Source: Acidimicrobiia bacterium
GTDB taxonomy: Bacteria > Actinomycetota > Acidimicrobiia > Spongiisociales > Spongiisociaceae
Assembly (NCBI GenBank): GCA_009838635.1
Contig: VXRE01000095.1
Span: forward strand, 1-35,747
DNA: 35,747 nt
Reading direction: 5' to 3'
Notes under the pieces: generated by a model
Databases searched by the model: none
What the model saw: only the letters and a program-made list of their open reading frames with translations
What the model was told of the DNA's origin: nothing
Program-made: the position numbers and the translations under genes
Part shown: one piece after another, positions 16,784 to 26,215 of the stretch
How positions within the stretch are numbered: position 1 is the stretch's first letter
Layout of the letters: every line of letters begins with the position of its first letter

Positions 16784-17566
16784 TTACGCCTCCGTACGTC
16801 GGAGACCAAGGTGGCTCGGGATAGGCATCACGTCCTGGTAGAGGTCGAGCCCGGTGGGAACCACGCCGTCCAGTGAGGCGATTTCCGCCGGACCGATGGC
16901 GTGCAGCGCTTCGGTGAAGCTGCGGCGCGTTCCGGGCTTCAACTTCGAGTTCAAGCTGAAGGGGGGCGCCGGCCAGTCGACGGTGCGGTCGATCACGCGC
17001 AATCCCGCCACTTCCTCCGGCCTCTCGGCCAGCGCGTGCTCCCACACGGTCACGTCGACCGAGGCGACATCACAGGTCCCGTCGGCCAGCGCTGCGAGCG
17101 AGGCCCGGTGCGAGCCGGTGACGGCCTGGTCGGCGAACCACCTGCCGGGGAAGGCTCGCTCGACATGGGCTTGGAGCCCGAGGAAGCCGGACCAGGACTC
17201 GACCTCGTTCACGGCCAGCCTGGTCTCAAGCGCGGCGCCCAATGACAGCGGTCCGGACTCACGGGTGACTATCACCGCGTGGTAGATCGGCCCCCCGTGG
17301 CCGGCGAAGACCGGTGCACCCACGATCGCGTGGGACATCCGGCCGGCCGAGATGAGCGACACGGTCGGGTAACCGCACATCCAGACCAGGTCGAGCGTGG
17401 GCGCGTGGCGGAGCGCCTCGATGGTCGTCCTCCCCGCCGTCTGGTCGATCACCACCTCCACGCCGGTCGCCTCCGCGAGGTACTCCACCAGATCACGCAT
17501 GATGGGTCGCGTGTTGTCCCCCAGATAGGTTGCCGCTCTCAGCGGCCGTTCTGCCTGGGTACCCAA
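16784..17566 (-). CDS. PhnD-like phosphate/phosphonate-type substrate-binding protein without a signal peptide
   Basis: The 260-residue protein has the PhnD/periplasmic-binding fold pattern: a start strand RAATYLGDN, VEYLAEATGVEVVID, LDLVWMCGYPTV, GAPVFAGHGGPIYHAVIVT, LAVNEVESWSGFLGL, a TGSHRASLAALADGTCDVASVD segment and a C-terminal FTEALHAI. PhnD relatives bind phosphonates, phosphite or other small anions. No signal peptide or lipobox precedes the mature-like start, so it may work inside the cell or the gene may have lost its export signal. It is the last gene of the leftward hut operon, 72 bases after the FAD oxidoreductase and beyond a palindromic repeat. No permease is nearby, so its ligand is unknown. 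Confidence 0.75.
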   Translation of the reverse strand: MGTQAERPLRAATYLGDNTRPIMRDLVEYLAEATGVEVVIDQTAGRTTIEALRHAPTLDLVWMCGYPTVSLISAGRMSHAIVGAPVFAGHGGPIYHAVIVTRESGPLSLGAALETRLAVNEVESWSGFLGLQAHVERAFPGRWFADQAVTGSHRASLAALADGTCDVASVDVTVWEHALAERPEEVAGLRVIDRTVDWPAPPFSLNSKLKPGTRRSFTEALHAIGPAEIASLDGVVPTGLDLYQDVMPIPSHLGLRRTEA

Positions 17567-17582
17567 CGTCCTCTCCAGGTTG

Positions 17583-17631
17583 CTAGTTGCTAGTCACTAG
17601 TCGATACTATCAACTACCAACTAGCAACTAG
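17583..17631. repeat. Palindromic CTAG-rich repeat with 12-bp perfect arms
   Basis: CTAGTTGCTAGT at 17583-17594 is the exact reverse complement of ACTAGCAACTAG at 17620-17631, with a 25-base loop that itself contains more CTAGT and CAACTA units. It lies between the FAD oxidoreductase stop and the PhnD-like start. It is far poorer in GC than its surroundings and could be a REP-like genome repeat or an operon-internal stem-loop. Confidence 0.75.
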
Positions 17632-17638
17632 AAACTAA

Positions 17639-19096
17639 TCAGACCCATGGGCTGTTCGAGTTCCGGTTGCCGAACGTGCCGCCGGTGCGGTACCGGTCCA
17701 GGGTGAACGGCTTCAACTCGTAGGGCTTGTCGCCGTACACGAGCATCTGAGCCGTGAGCTTGCCCACCCCGATCATCTTGAACCCGTGGTTGGAGTCGGC
17801 GATCACCCACGCGTTGTCACCGATGTGATCGAACACCGGCACGTTGTCGGGTGTGAAGGCTCCGATCCCTCCGTTCCGCCGATCCTTGAAGTAGGGCCGC
17901 AGGTTCTCGAGGCGCTTGAACAGCATCCCCAGAGCGGAGCAGTAGTAATCGGCGAACCAGTCTTCTGCCTGGTAAAGGTCATTGAGGTGACCGTAGGGCT
18001 CGACCTCCGCCCGAGGACCGATCTTGATGGGGATCGTCCCTCCTTGGAGACCCGGAGCGCCGACCCGCTCGGCCGCGTAGCGCGTGTACACGTAGGTGTG
18101 GTCCTTGATCATCGTCCCGTCCTCGCCGTAGATCGGCGTGTCCAAGAGCTCCACGTGCAGGACCGGTGAGTCCCGGTACTGGGCGGTGCGGAAGTCCACG
18201 CCCTCGGGGAGGAGCACTTCACCTTCCAGGAGGCGCCAGTAGGTCCACATGTCCATCTGCTCCTCGACGTGACCGTCGGGATAGACGACATCGAGGTGTG
18301 ACGGGCCGCCGAGCCACTCCCAGTGCGTGGGTGTCCACGCTCCCGCACCGACGACAACCTGTTCGCATGAGATCGATCCCTGGTCGGTCTCGACCGCCGT
18401 CACGGAACCTGATGCGTCCAGTTGGTAGCCGGTGACCGTGGTCCCGTAGACGCGCTGCACGCCCCACTGGCGGCACTTCTGATCGAGGCCCCACACGGCG
18501 ATATGGGTTCCGGCATATCCGGAGCGGTGCTCGTGTAGCACGACGTCGCAGTTCTCGGTCTTGAAGTCGGGCCAAAGCTTGGTCAGGAACGCATGCGCGT
18601 CCGATCCCGTGTAGAGGTCCGATGGGTAGCCGCTGGCCGCCTGCGAAGCGTGGAGTTCGATGTAGTCCTCATACTGGTTCGCTTCGCCGACCGAGACGTA
18701 ACCGACCTGCTGGAAACCGAAGTTCACGGGGTCGGACTCCCACACCTCCACGCTGGCCCGCAGGATGGGGTGGAGTTGGTTGGTCATGTAGAGGTTGCGG
18801 ACGCAGCCGCAGGCCAGACCGGTGGCGCCGGCGCCGGGGCCCTGCTTGTCGATCAGCACGACATCGCTGCCCTTGCCCTTGCCCGATCGTTCGAGGTACA
18901 TGGCGAGGTGGTAGGCACTAGACAGGCCATGGACACCTGCGCCGACCACCACGAAGCGGGCGCTCCGCGGCAGGGGCATAGAGCCGAAGACAGGTATCGC
19001 CGCCGGATTGGTCAGGCACCCGTCGACTTCGGGAGGCAACGGGCGGTTGGCGAACGGGTACCACTGGTTGTGCCCGGTGGGGTTCGGGAGGTTCAT
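17639..19096 (-). CDS. DAO-family FAD-dependent oxidoreductase (sarcosine/dimethylglycine oxidase-like) in the hut operon
   Basis: The 485-residue protein has a dinucleotide-binding motif [17 protein letters not shown] (49-65), then VVLIDK and [15 protein letters not shown]. Its late C-terminal segment [34 protein letters not shown] is the DAO-family pattern closing around the FAD. Family members oxidise amines such as sarcosine, dimethylglycine, glycine or D-amino acids, giving an imine, aldehyde or keto acid. The ATG at 19096 has GGAGAAAGGA upstream and overlaps the hutI stop as ATGA, so it is translationally coupled. No standard hut pathway needs this enzyme; with the MttB-family gene in the same operon it suggests demethylation of an N-methylated compound. 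The longer open frame to 20122 is antisense-like extension inside hutI and was rejected. Confidence 0.85.
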   Translation of the reverse strand: MNLPNPTGHNQWYPFANRPLPPEVDGCLTNPAAIPVFGSMPLPRSARFVVVGAGVHGLSSAYHLAMYLERSGKGKGSDVVLIDKQGPGAGATGLACGCVRNLYMTNQLHPILRASVEVWESDPVNFGFQQVGYVSVGEANQYEDYIELHASQAASGYPSDLYTGSDAHAFLTKLWPDFKTENCDVVLHEHRSGYAGTHIAVWGLDQKCRQWGVQRVYGTTVTGYQLDASGSVTAVETDQGSISCEQVVVGAGAWTPTHWEWLGGPSHLDVVYPDGHVEEQMDMWTYWRLLEGEVLLPEGVDFRTAQYRDSPVLHVELLDTPIYGEDGTMIKDHTYVYTRYAAERVGAPGLQGGTIPIKIGPRAEVEPYGHLNDLYQAEDWFADYYCSALGMLFKRLENLRPYFKDRRNGGIGAFTPDNVPVFDHIGDNAWVIADSNHGFKMIGVGKLTAQMLVYGDKPYELKPFTLDRYRTGGTFGNRNSNSPWV

Positions 19097-20292
19097 GGGC
19101 TTTCCTTTCTCCTTCGAGTTTCGTGTTCGGTAGATGGTTGGACGTAGTCGGCGCCGATCGTCCGCCAGATGAGCGGCACGCCGGGCCGGTAGGCGAGGTG
19201 GTGGCGGTTGGGAGCGTCGATGATGGCGAGGTGGGCAGGGCCTCCAGGCGCCAATCGGCCCACGTCCTCGCGCCGGAGAGCGGCCGCCCCGCCGGTCGTT
19301 GCGGCGGCTATCGCCTCGTCGATGGTCATGTTCATGTCGCGCACCGCCAGCGCGATGCAGAACGAGATGGACGTGGTGTAGCTCGACCCGGGATTGCAGT
19401 TCGATGCGATGGACACGGTGACGCCGGCGTCGATGGCCCGCCGGGCGTCGGGATACGGTTGGCGGGTGGAGAAGTCCGCCGCCGGCAGGAAGGTGGCCAC
19501 GGTATCGCTGGCGGCGAGGGCCTCGATGTCTTCGTCGGATAGGTAGGTGCAATGGTCCACCGACGCGCAGTCCATCTCCACGCCGAGGCGGACTCCGGGA
19601 CCGTAATCCAGCTGGTTGGCGTGGAGGCGTAGACCGAGGCCGGCGGCGCGGCCCGCCTCTAGGACCGCCCTCGACTGGTCGGCATCGAAGGCTCCTTTCT
19701 CGCAGAACGCGTCGATCCAGCGGACATGGGGCCGGACGGCCTCGAGCATCGGTCCGCACACCAGGTCGACGTATTCGTCGGTCCTGCCCAGGTACTCGGT
19801 CGGCACCACGTGCGCGCCCATGAAGGTGCTCTCCGGGGTGGACTCGGCGGCGAGCGATGTGGTCGCAACCTCGGATTCGACCGACAGCCCGTACCCGGAC
19901 TTGATCTCCACGGTGGTGGTGCCGGCCCGGTGGACCTCTTCGAGCCGCCGGGCCAGGCCTGCCCGCAGGCCTTCCCGACCTGCCGTGCGGGTGGCTTCGG
20001 TCGTGACCCGGATCCCTCCGCCGTCGTAGGGTTCGCCCGCCATCCTCCGGGTGAACTCCTCCGCCCGATCGCCGGCGAACACCAGGTGGGTGTGCGAGTC
20101 GACGAACCCCGGCATCACGCACCTGCCTCCGGCGTCCATGCGCTCGTCCGCCGCCGCGCCGGTGGCACCTACCGAGACCACGGTGTCACCGTCGATCACC
20201 ACCGAAGCGTTCTCGACGATGCCGAGCGGGCCCGCTCCGAGCTCGGGGACGTTGGTGACCAGCTCGCCGATGTTGTCGATCACCAGCGTCAT
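19093..20292 (-). CDS. hutI: Imidazolonepropionase (HutI)
   Basis: The 399-residue amidohydrolase converts 4-imidazolone-5-propanoate to N-formimino-L-glutamate, step 3 of histidine breakdown. It shows [16 protein letters not shown] (61-76) with the two metal-binding His, [31 protein letters not shown] and [12 protein letters not shown], all HutI signatures. The length is typical (about 400). The start overlaps the hutF stop (ATGA at 20289-20292) and its stop overlaps the FAD oxidoreductase start. Confidence 0.96.
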   Translation of the reverse strand: MTLVIDNIGELVTNVPELGAGPLGIVENASVVIDGDTVVSVGATGAAADERMDAGGRCVMPGFVDSHTHLVFAGDRAEEFTRRMAGEPYDGGGIRVTTEATRTAGREGLRAGLARRLEEVHRAGTTTVEIKSGYGLSVESEVATTSLAAESTPESTFMGAHVVPTEYLGRTDEYVDLVCGPMLEAVRPHVRWIDAFCEKGAFDADQSRAVLEAGRAAGLGLRLHANQLDYGPGVRLGVEMDCASVDHCTYLSDEDIEALAASDTVATFLPAADFSTRQPYPDARRAIDAGVTVSIASNCNPGSSYTTSISFCIALAVRDMNMTIDEAIAAATTGGAAALRREDVGRLAPGGPAHLAIIDAPNRHHLAYRPGVPLIWRTIGADYVQPSTEHETRRRKESP

Positions 20293-21656
20293 GCCGCCAC
20301 CACCTTGGCGATGGCGGAGTCGAGTTCGCCAGCCACATCGACCGACACGTGGGCGCCGCCGACCACGACCGGCCGGCCACCGACCACGAGGTTGTGAACG
20401 TCAGCGCCGGAGGCGGCGAACATCACCGCGTCGAGGATGTGGGGGGCGTCGATCCCCGCCAGGCGAACCGAGTCCAGGCCGATGCTGGTGAAGTCGGCCA
20501 GATAACCCGGCCTGATGACGCCTCCGTCCTTCCAGCCGAGCGACCGGTACCCGTTGACGGTGGCGATGGCGGCGAGGCTCTCGGTGGGGTGGATTCCCCG
20601 CCGGTTGGTCAGGGTCCTCGCGCCCATCTCCACGGCCCGCGCCTCCTCGAGGATGTCGATGACCGCGTGGGAGTCCGATCCCGCGCAGAGGGCTGCCCCC
20701 GCCCGGGCCAGGCTGTGGCTGGGGCCGATCCCGTCGGCCAGATCGCGCTCGGTCGTGGGGCAGATGCAGCAGCTGGCGCCGGAGGCCCCGATCAGGTCGA
20801 CATCGGTGCCGGAGACATGCGTGGCGTGGACGAGGGTGGTGTCCGGGCCCAGCGCGCCTGCCCGGGACAGCACGTCCGTCGGTGTCCGACCGTGGACCTC
20901 GAGGCAGGTCTCGTTCTCGGCCGGTTGCTCGGAGACATGAACGTGGAGGGGCATGGCCCTGTCCCTGGCCCAGCGCGCCGCTATCCCGATCGACTCCGGA
21001 TCGGCGGCGCGGACCGAGTGGACCGCCGCCCCGACCCTGGCGCCCGGTCCCGGTGCGCTCGTCCGCAGGCTCTCGACCCGGCGCGTCCACGCCCGGACCG
21101 ACCCGTCGCTGAACCGGGCCTGTTCGGGATGCAGTGGGGAGTACCCGGATCCCGAGCCGGGGGAGAGCCCTCCGTGCAGGTAGAGCGTGTCCAGCAGGGT
21201 CAGGCGGACTCCGGCATCACGCGCCGCGGCCACCAGGCTCGCCCCGAAGGCGTTGGGATCGTCATAGGGATCCCCTCCGGGCCGGTGGTGGACGTAGTGG
21301 AACTCGCCCACCACGCCTACTCCCGCCAGCGCCATCTCGGCGAAGGTCGCCCGGGCGAGCAGGTAGTAGTTCTGCGGATCGAGGTTGGCTGCGACCCCGT
21401 ACATCAGGTCGCGCCACGTCCAGAAGGTTCCCTCGCCGCCATGGGTCCGGCCCCGCAATGCCCGGTGGAAGGCGTGGCTGTGGGCGTTGGCCAGCGCGGG
21501 GAGGGTCAGGCCGGGCAGTTCGATGGCGTCGCGGGGAGGCGACCCGCGGCCGGGGGAGACGCCGACGATGCGGTCACCGTCCACTTCGATCAGCACTCCG
21601 GGGACGGCCCTCGGGCCGCCCATCCAGGCCAACTCGCACCAGTAGCGGCTGCTCAT
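20289..21656 (-). CDS. hutF: Formimidoylglutamate deiminase (HutF)
   Basis: The 455-residue amidohydrolase has [16 protein letters not shown] (55-70), [20 protein letters not shown] and [22 protein letters not shown], the metal- and substrate-binding segments of HutF. It hydrolyses N-formimino-L-glutamate to N-formyl-L-glutamate and ammonia, so this organism appears to use the five-step histidine pathway, which then requires an N-formylglutamate deformylase. The ATG at 21656 overlaps the stop of the deformylase homologue, and the end overlaps hutI. Confidence 0.95.
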   Translation of the reverse strand: MSSRYWCELAWMGGPRAVPGVLIEVDGDRIVGVSPGRGSPPRDAIELPGLTLPALANAHSHAFHRALRGRTHGGEGTFWTWRDLMYGVAANLDPQNYYLLARATFAEMALAGVGVVGEFHYVHHRPGGDPYDDPNAFGASLVAAARDAGVRLTLLDTLYLHGGLSPGSGSGYSPLHPEQARFSDGSVRAWTRRVESLRTSAPGPGARVGAAVHSVRAADPESIGIAARWARDRAMPLHVHVSEQPAENETCLEVHGRTPTDVLSRAGALGPDTTLVHATHVSGTDVDLIGASGASCCICPTTERDLADGIGPSHSLARAGAALCAGSDSHAVIDILEEARAVEMGARTLTNRRGIHPTESLAAIATVNGYRSLGWKDGGVIRPGYLADFTSIGLDSVRLAGIDAPHILDAVMFAASGADVHNLVVGGRPVVVGGAHVSVDVAGELDSAIAKVVAA

Positions 21657-22222
21657 GAGCCCACCTCGGCCACGAAGCGGGTGATGCGCTCGACGAAAGG
21701 CTCACGGTGATGCCGGTCGAACTCCTCCCAGGTGCTGAGGGTCTTGGGGTCGATCCGGTCGACCACCAGGACGCCGTCAAGGTGATCGCACTCGTGCTGC
21801 CAGGTCCCGGCGGTGAGGCCGCGCAGGACTCGTTCATGATCGGTCCCGTGGCGGTCGGTGTAACGGACGCCGAGGTTGACCCGGCGTTCCAGTTCACCTC
21901 GCAGCGGGACCGACAGGCATCCCTCGTTGATGATCACCGTCCGGTCGTCGAGAACGTCGAATTCGGGGTTGATCGCCACCGTGAGGGGGATGGGCGGCTT
22001 GTAGGGATAGCGCGGGTTGTCGTCGACCTCCATCACCATGATCCGCACGGGCTCGCCTATCTGGGTAGCGGCGATCCCCGAGCCGTTGGCGTGCCGCATG
22101 GTGTCGATGAGATCGTCGATGAGGTCCTGGATCGCCGGGAGCGGGATGTCGCGGCTGGACACCTCTGCGGCTCGCACCCGCAGCCCCGGGTCCCCGATGG
22201 AGAGGATCGGCCTGACCGTCAT
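21653..22222 (-). CDS. Peptide deformylase homologue inside the hut operon
   Basis: The 189-residue protein has all three deformylase motifs: GSGIAATQ (47-54, GxGxAAxQ), EGCLSVP (100-106, metal-binding Cys102) and HECDH (143-147, His143, Glu144, His147). It should therefore be a competent metal-dependent deformylase, which normally removes formyl from the initiator methionine. I chose the ATG at 22222, which overlaps the stop of the upstream gene as ATGA; 21 extra codons upstream lie inside that gene. Its stop overlaps the hutF start, so it is co-translated with the enzyme that makes N-formylglutamate. No HutG is in the window, so it may take the HutG role. Its length and motifs equally fit an ordinary Def paralogue. 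Confidence 0.93.
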   Translation of the reverse strand: MTVRPILSIGDPGLRVRAAEVSSRDIPLPAIQDLIDDLIDTMRHANGSGIAATQIGEPVRIMVMEVDDNPRYPYKPPIPLTVAINPEFDVLDDRTVIINEGCLSVPLRGELERRVNLGVRYTDRHGTDHERVLRGLTAGTWQHECDHLDGVLVVDRIDPKTLSTWEEFDRHHREPFVERITRFVAEVGS

Positions 22223-22893
22223 GGCCGGCCCGGCCAGGGCTCTGCGGATGTGATCCCTCCGGGGAGTGTCCGGACGGCGTGCCACATCGGGTCCGAGTCG
22301 TAGTCCCAGTACTTGCTGATGTCCACGGTCACCCGGCCGTCGCCGATCGGGCCCCCGCGCAGCCGCCCATTGTGGATGCGGACGTTGTGGTAGACGACCG
22401 GGGACAGCACCTCGGCCGCTTCTACGTGAACCGCGCTGTGGCGCCAGGACTCACGGTCCCCGATCTCCTGGTGCACCACCAGGTTCGCCCATTGCTTCGG
22501 AGTCCTCTCCATGGAGCTGTAGCTGAGGATTCCCGGGTACTGCCGGAACTCCGAGATCACGTCGATGTCGAACTCGTCGATCGCTTGCGCCTCCGGTGTC
22601 GAGCGCCGGTTCCCGAGAAAGCCCACGATCAGCACATCCGTACCCTTCAGCAGGGTCGCCGGGTCGCACATCACGATCCTGCGGCGCAGCCCGTCCTCTT
22701 CCCAGGTCCGGATCTCGTACGGGCTCAGCACCAGTTCGCCCGCCCTGGCGCGGCGAATTAGCGTCCGCAGGTCCCGGCGGAGGTGGTTCAGCACGGCGAG
22801 GTCGGCCTCGTAGTGAAGTAGGTCCGCGCACGGATGGCCGGCGCGGTTCTCGTCGGTACGAAGGCGGGTCGGGCTGTAACGGACAGGCTTCAC
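22219..22893 (-). CDS. Conserved-looking protein of unknown function in the hut operon
   Basis: I do not recognise the family. The 224-residue protein begins at a GTG (22893) preceded by GAAAGGAG at six bases, better than the longer frame to 22968. It is soluble and rich in charged residues. Notable segments are RIVMCDPATLLKGTDVLIVGFLGNRR (about 75-100), SYSSMER, ANLVVHQEIGDRESWRHS and a C-terminal VTVDISKYWDYDSDPMW. ANLVVHQ... SWRHS and the His-rich pattern following resemble a small ligand-handling or dimeric alpha-beta-barrel protein, but this is impression only. It starts 10 bases after the MttB-family gene and overlaps the deformylase gene by four bases, so it is expressed with them. Confidence 0.75.
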   Translation of the reverse strand: MKPVRYSPTRLRTDENRAGHPCADLLHYEADLAVLNHLRRDLRTLIRRARAGELVLSPYEIRTWEEDGLRRRIVMCDPATLLKGTDVLIVGFLGNRRSTPEAQAIDEFDIDVISEFRQYPGILSYSSMERTPKQWANLVVHQEIGDRESWRHSAVHVEAAEVLSPVVYHNVRIHNGRLRGGPIGDGRVTVDISKYWDYDSDPMWHAVRTLPGGITSAEPWPGRP

Positions 22894-22903
22894 GCAACTC
22901 CTT

Positions 22904-24445
22904 TCAATAGTCGGTGGCCACGCCGCCCTCGCGGGCTCGGCGGGCGACGAAATCATCGAGTTCCTCACGGACCGCGGAATCCATCAAGGGGGGCTCGTAG
23001 GCCGCCAGTAACTCCCTGGCCAGGGTCTCGGCCCGCCGGGCGGGATCGGGCCGTCCGGCCTCGTCCCAGGTCTCGAAGTTGCTCCAGTCGGAGAGGAGGG
23101 GGTTATGGAAGGCGTCGCGGTAGCGGGCCTGGGTGTGAGCGGTGCCGAAGAAGTGGCCGCCCGGTCCGACATCGGCGATGGCTTCGAGGGCCAGCGAGCC
23201 TTCATCGGTGGCCGGTGGTTCGAGCGCCGCGCAGATCATCTGCAGCAGGTCGGCGTCCAGCACCATCTTCTCGAAGGACGCCCGCAGCCCGCCCTCGAGC
23301 CACCCGGCCGCGTGCATCACCAGGTTGGCGCCGCCCATCACCGCTCCCCACAGCGAGAACATGCTCTCGTACGTGGCCTGGAGGTCCACGGCGTTGGAGG
23401 CGTTGGCGTTGGACGACCGGTACGGGAGGCTGTAGCGGCGCGCCAGCTGGCCGCCGGCCAGCGCGGCCTGCAGGTATTCGGGGGTCCCGAACGCGGGAGC
23501 GCCCGATTGCATGTCCACGTTGGATGTGAACCCGCCGTACACCACCGGCGCTCCCCGTCGCACGGCCTGGGTGAGGGCGATGCCGGCGAGGGCCTCCGCG
23601 TTCTGCTGGACCAGCGCTCCGGCGACGGTCACCGGGGCCATCGCTCCCGCCAGGGTGAAGGGGGTGACCACCACCGGCTGGTTCCGGGCCGACATCTCGA
23701 GGATGCCCTCGATCATCGGGGTGTCGAGCCGCAGCGGCGACGAGGTGTTGACCACCGTGAACAGGGAAGGCTGGGACTCGAGCTCCTCGTCGGTTACCGC
23801 CCGGGCGATCCGGGCCATCTCGATCGTGTCGAGGGTCCGCTGCCGGCCGAGACTGTAGGTGTGGATGGCCTTGTCGCTGAGCGTGAGGAGATCGTGGGTG
23901 GCGTGAAGGTGCCGGACCGAAGGATGGAGGTCGGTGGGTTCCACCGGGTACCCGCCGTGCAGGTGCACGACGTTCAAGTGCTGGCTAAGGCGCACGAGTT
24001 GCCTGAAGTCGTCCCGGTTTCCCGTACGCCGGTCACGGCCGAGACCCGAGACGTGGGGCGGGCTGGCCACCGCCGCGAACGCCAGGTGGTTCCCTCCGAG
24101 GCGGAGGCTGTGGGCGGGGTTGCGGGCGTGGAGGGTGAACGCGGGCGGTGCGTGGCCGACCAGTTCGGTGACCATCTCGGGATCGAAACGCACCCGGGCC
24201 GAGTCGGGGTCGACATCCGCTCCCTCCCGACCGAGAAGCGTCCTGGCCTCGAGGTGGAGCATGTCCATCCCCACGTCGCGCAGTACTTTCAGTGATGCCT
24301 CGTGGATGGCTTCGACACCGTCGTCCGGAATGGCCCGGACCGGCGGCCAGTGGAGCCTCGGCTGCCGGAACGGGAGCTGGGGGTTGGCGGGGCCGCGGTC
24401 GGCGATGCGGGCCCGGCGCCCGCCCCGGCCACGTCGTGCAGCCAT
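22904..24445 (-). CDS. MttB-superfamily (trimethylamine methyltransferase-like) protein, non-pyrrolysine
   Basis: The 513-residue protein matches the trimethylamine methyltransferase family (TIM-barrel corrinoid methyltransferases): IHEASLKVLRDVGMDMLH near the start, ARVRFDPEMVTELVGHAPPAFTLHARNP, HLHGGYPVEPTDL, NTSSPLRLDTPMIEGI and AFGTPEYLQAALAGGQLARRY, then LWGAVMGGANLVMHAAGWLEGGL. The reading frame is uninterrupted, so it lacks the in-frame amber pyrrolysine codon of true MttB. Non-pyrrolysine members such as MtgB demethylate quaternary amines like glycine betaine. The basic N-terminus ([13 protein letters not shown]) may reflect a slightly downstream start. Its ATG overlaps the hutU stop (TAATG). 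No corrinoid protein gene is in the window. Confidence 0.85.
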   Translation of the reverse strand: MAARRGRGGRRARIADRGPANPQLPFRQPRLHWPPVRAIPDDGVEAIHEASLKVLRDVGMDMLHLEARTLLGREGADVDPDSARVRFDPEMVTELVGHAPPAFTLHARNPAHSLRLGGNHLAFAAVASPPHVSGLGRDRRTGNRDDFRQLVRLSQHLNVVHLHGGYPVEPTDLHPSVRHLHATHDLLTLSDKAIHTYSLGRQRTLDTIEMARIARAVTDEELESQPSLFTVVNTSSPLRLDTPMIEGILEMSARNQPVVVTPFTLAGAMAPVTVAGALVQQNAEALAGIALTQAVRRGAPVVYGGFTSNVDMQSGAPAFGTPEYLQAALAGGQLARRYSLPYRSSNANASNAVDLQATYESMFSLWGAVMGGANLVMHAAGWLEGGLRASFEKMVLDADLLQMICAALEPPATDEGSLALEAIADVGPGGHFFGTAHTQARYRDAFHNPLLSDWSNFETWDEAGRPDPARRAETLARELLAAYEPPLMDSAVREELDDFVARRAREGGVATDY

Positions 24446-26136
24446 TACGCGTCACCCGTTTCCGCCATCGGGATGCGCACCCCCCGATCGGCGGCAACCC
24501 GGGTGGCCAGTCCGTAACCGGCGTCCGCATGCCTGATGACGCCGGTGGCCGGATCGTTGAGGAGCACGCGTTCCAGCTTTCGCGCCCCCAGATCCGTGCC
24601 GTCGGCCAGGCACACCTGGCCGGCATGGATGGAGCGGCCGATCCCGACCCCTCCTCCATGATGGATGCTGACCCACGATGCCCCGGACGCCGTGTTGACC
24701 AGCGCGTTGAGGAGAGGCCAGTCGGCGATGGCGTCGCTGCCGTCCGCCATGTCCTCGGTCTCGCGGTACGGCGAGGCGACCGATCCGGAGTCGAGGTGAT
24801 CCCTCCCGATCACGATGGGCGCCTTCAGCTCTCCTGACCGCACCATGTCGTTGAACCGCAGTCCCAGCCGGTGGCGCTCGCCGTAGCCCAGCCAGCAGAT
24901 CCGGGCGGGAAGCCCTTGGAAGGCGACCCGTTCCCCGGCCAGCGTGATCCAGCGCCGCAGGCCCTCGTCCTCGGGGAACTCCTCGAGGACGGCCCGGTCG
25001 GTGGCCGCGATGTCGGCCGGGTCGCCGGACAGGGCCACCCAGCGGAACGGTCCCTTGCCCTCGCAGAACAAGGGGCGGATGTAGGCGGGCAGGAATCCCG
25101 GGTAGGCGAACGCCCGGTCGTACCCGCCGAGATCGGCCTCGGCCCGCAGGCTGTTGCCGTAGTCGAACACCTCCGCTCCGGAGTCGAGGAATCCGACCAT
25201 GGCCTCGACATGGGTGGCCATGGCGGATCGAGACCGGTCGGTGTACTCGTCCGGTTTGACCTCCCGGAGCTCGTCAGCCTCCTCGAGGGACAGGCCGTCG
25301 GGGATGTAGGCCAGCGGGTCGTGGGCCGGTGTCTGATCGGTCACGATGTCGGCGGCGACTCCGTCCGCCAGGAGGCGGGGCAGCAGTTCCGCCGCGTTGC
25401 CTACCAGCCCCACCGAGAGCGGCCGGCGGGCCGCCACCGCCTCCGCGCAGCGGCGGAGGGCGTCCGTGTAGCCGTCGGCGACAACGTCCAGGTAACGGGT
25501 CTCCAGACGGCGCTCCGCCCGGTCGGGGTCCACCTCTATGCAAAGGGCTACCCCCCCGTTCATGGTGATCGCCAGAGGTTGGGCGCCGCCCATTCCTCCC
25601 AGACCGGCCGTAATGGTGAGGGTGCCGGCCAGGGTGCCCCCGAACCGTTTCCGGGCGATGGCGGCGAAGCACTCGTAGGTGCCCTGCAGGATCCCCTGGG
25701 TGCCGATGTAGATCCAGGAGCCGGCCGTCATCTGCCCGAACATCGTCAACCCTAGGTGTCCCAGGCGGCGGAACCCGTCCCAGTGTGCCCAGTCGGGAAC
25801 GAGGTTGGAGTTGGCGATCAGCACCCGGGGCGCCCACTCATGGGTGCGGAGGACTCCGACCGGTTTGCCCGACTGGACGAGCATCGTCTCGTCGTGGGCG
25901 AGGGTGGTGAGCGTCCGGATCATGGCGTGGTAGGCGTCCCATGATCGGGCGGCCCGTCCGGTACCTCCGTACACGACCAGGTCGTCCGGACGTTCCGCCA
26001 CCTCGGGGTCGAGGTTGTTTGCCAGCATGCGGAAGGCTGCTTCCTGCGGCCAGCCGCGACAGGTCAGGCCGGTTCCGGTCGGGGCGCGGACACCTCCCAC
26101 CGGCGGGCCTGAACCGGGGTGCCTGATTGCCGTCAT
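24445..26136 (-). CDS. hutU: Urocanate hydratase (HutU)
   Basis: The 563-residue protein catalyses step 2 of histidine breakdown, urocanate to 4-imidazolone-5-propanoate, using tightly bound NAD. Signatures in order are [94 protein letters not shown], and [19 protein letters not shown]. The length is typical. The ATG at 26136 has GAGGTC four bases upstream. It is the first gene of the leftward operon, about 48 bases downstream of a strong promoter candidate. Confidence 0.97.
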   Translation of the reverse strand: MTAIRHPGSGPPVGGVRAPTGTGLTCRGWPQEAAFRMLANNLDPEVAERPDDLVVYGGTGRAARSWDAYHAMIRTLTTLAHDETMLVQSGKPVGVLRTHEWAPRVLIANSNLVPDWAHWDGFRRLGHLGLTMFGQMTAGSWIYIGTQGILQGTYECFAAIARKRFGGTLAGTLTITAGLGGMGGAQPLAITMNGGVALCIEVDPDRAERRLETRYLDVVADGYTDALRRCAEAVAARRPLSVGLVGNAAELLPRLLADGVAADIVTDQTPAHDPLAYIPDGLSLEEADELREVKPDEYTDRSRSAMATHVEAMVGFLDSGAEVFDYGNSLRAEADLGGYDRAFAYPGFLPAYIRPLFCEGKGPFRWVALSGDPADIAATDRAVLEEFPEDEGLRRWITLAGERVAFQGLPARICWLGYGERHRLGLRFNDMVRSGELKAPIVIGRDHLDSGSVASPYRETEDMADGSDAIADWPLLNALVNTASGASWVSIHHGGGVGIGRSIHAGQVCLADGTDLGARKLERVLLNDPATGVIRHADAGYGLATRVAADRGVRIPMAETGDA

Positions 26137-26186
26137 CGCAGACCTCGCCGATCCGAAGGGATAGGTGCTCGCAGGCGAACTGCTCC

Positions 26187-26215
26187 TTGAATATTACCTG
26201 ATCCGGCTCTATTCT
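26187..26215 (+). promoter_or_regulatory. Possible promoter for the IclR-type regulator gene
   Basis: On the plus strand TTGAAT (26187-26192) is followed after 17 bases by TATTCT (26210-26215), placing the transcription start within a base or two of the ATG at 26220, as in leaderless actinobacterial transcripts. It overlaps the oppositely directed hutU promoter almost completely. Confidence 0.45.

Noticed and set aside
16532-16876. 114-codon plus-strand frame running into the 3' end of the PhnD-like gene
   Set aside because: Gly/Arg-rich, without domain features, and overlapping both the acyltransferase remnant in another frame and the antisense gene.
22904-24445. Pyrrolysine-containing MttB
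   Set aside because: The frame is continuous with no in-frame amber codon, so it belongs to the non-pyrrolysine members of the superfamily.
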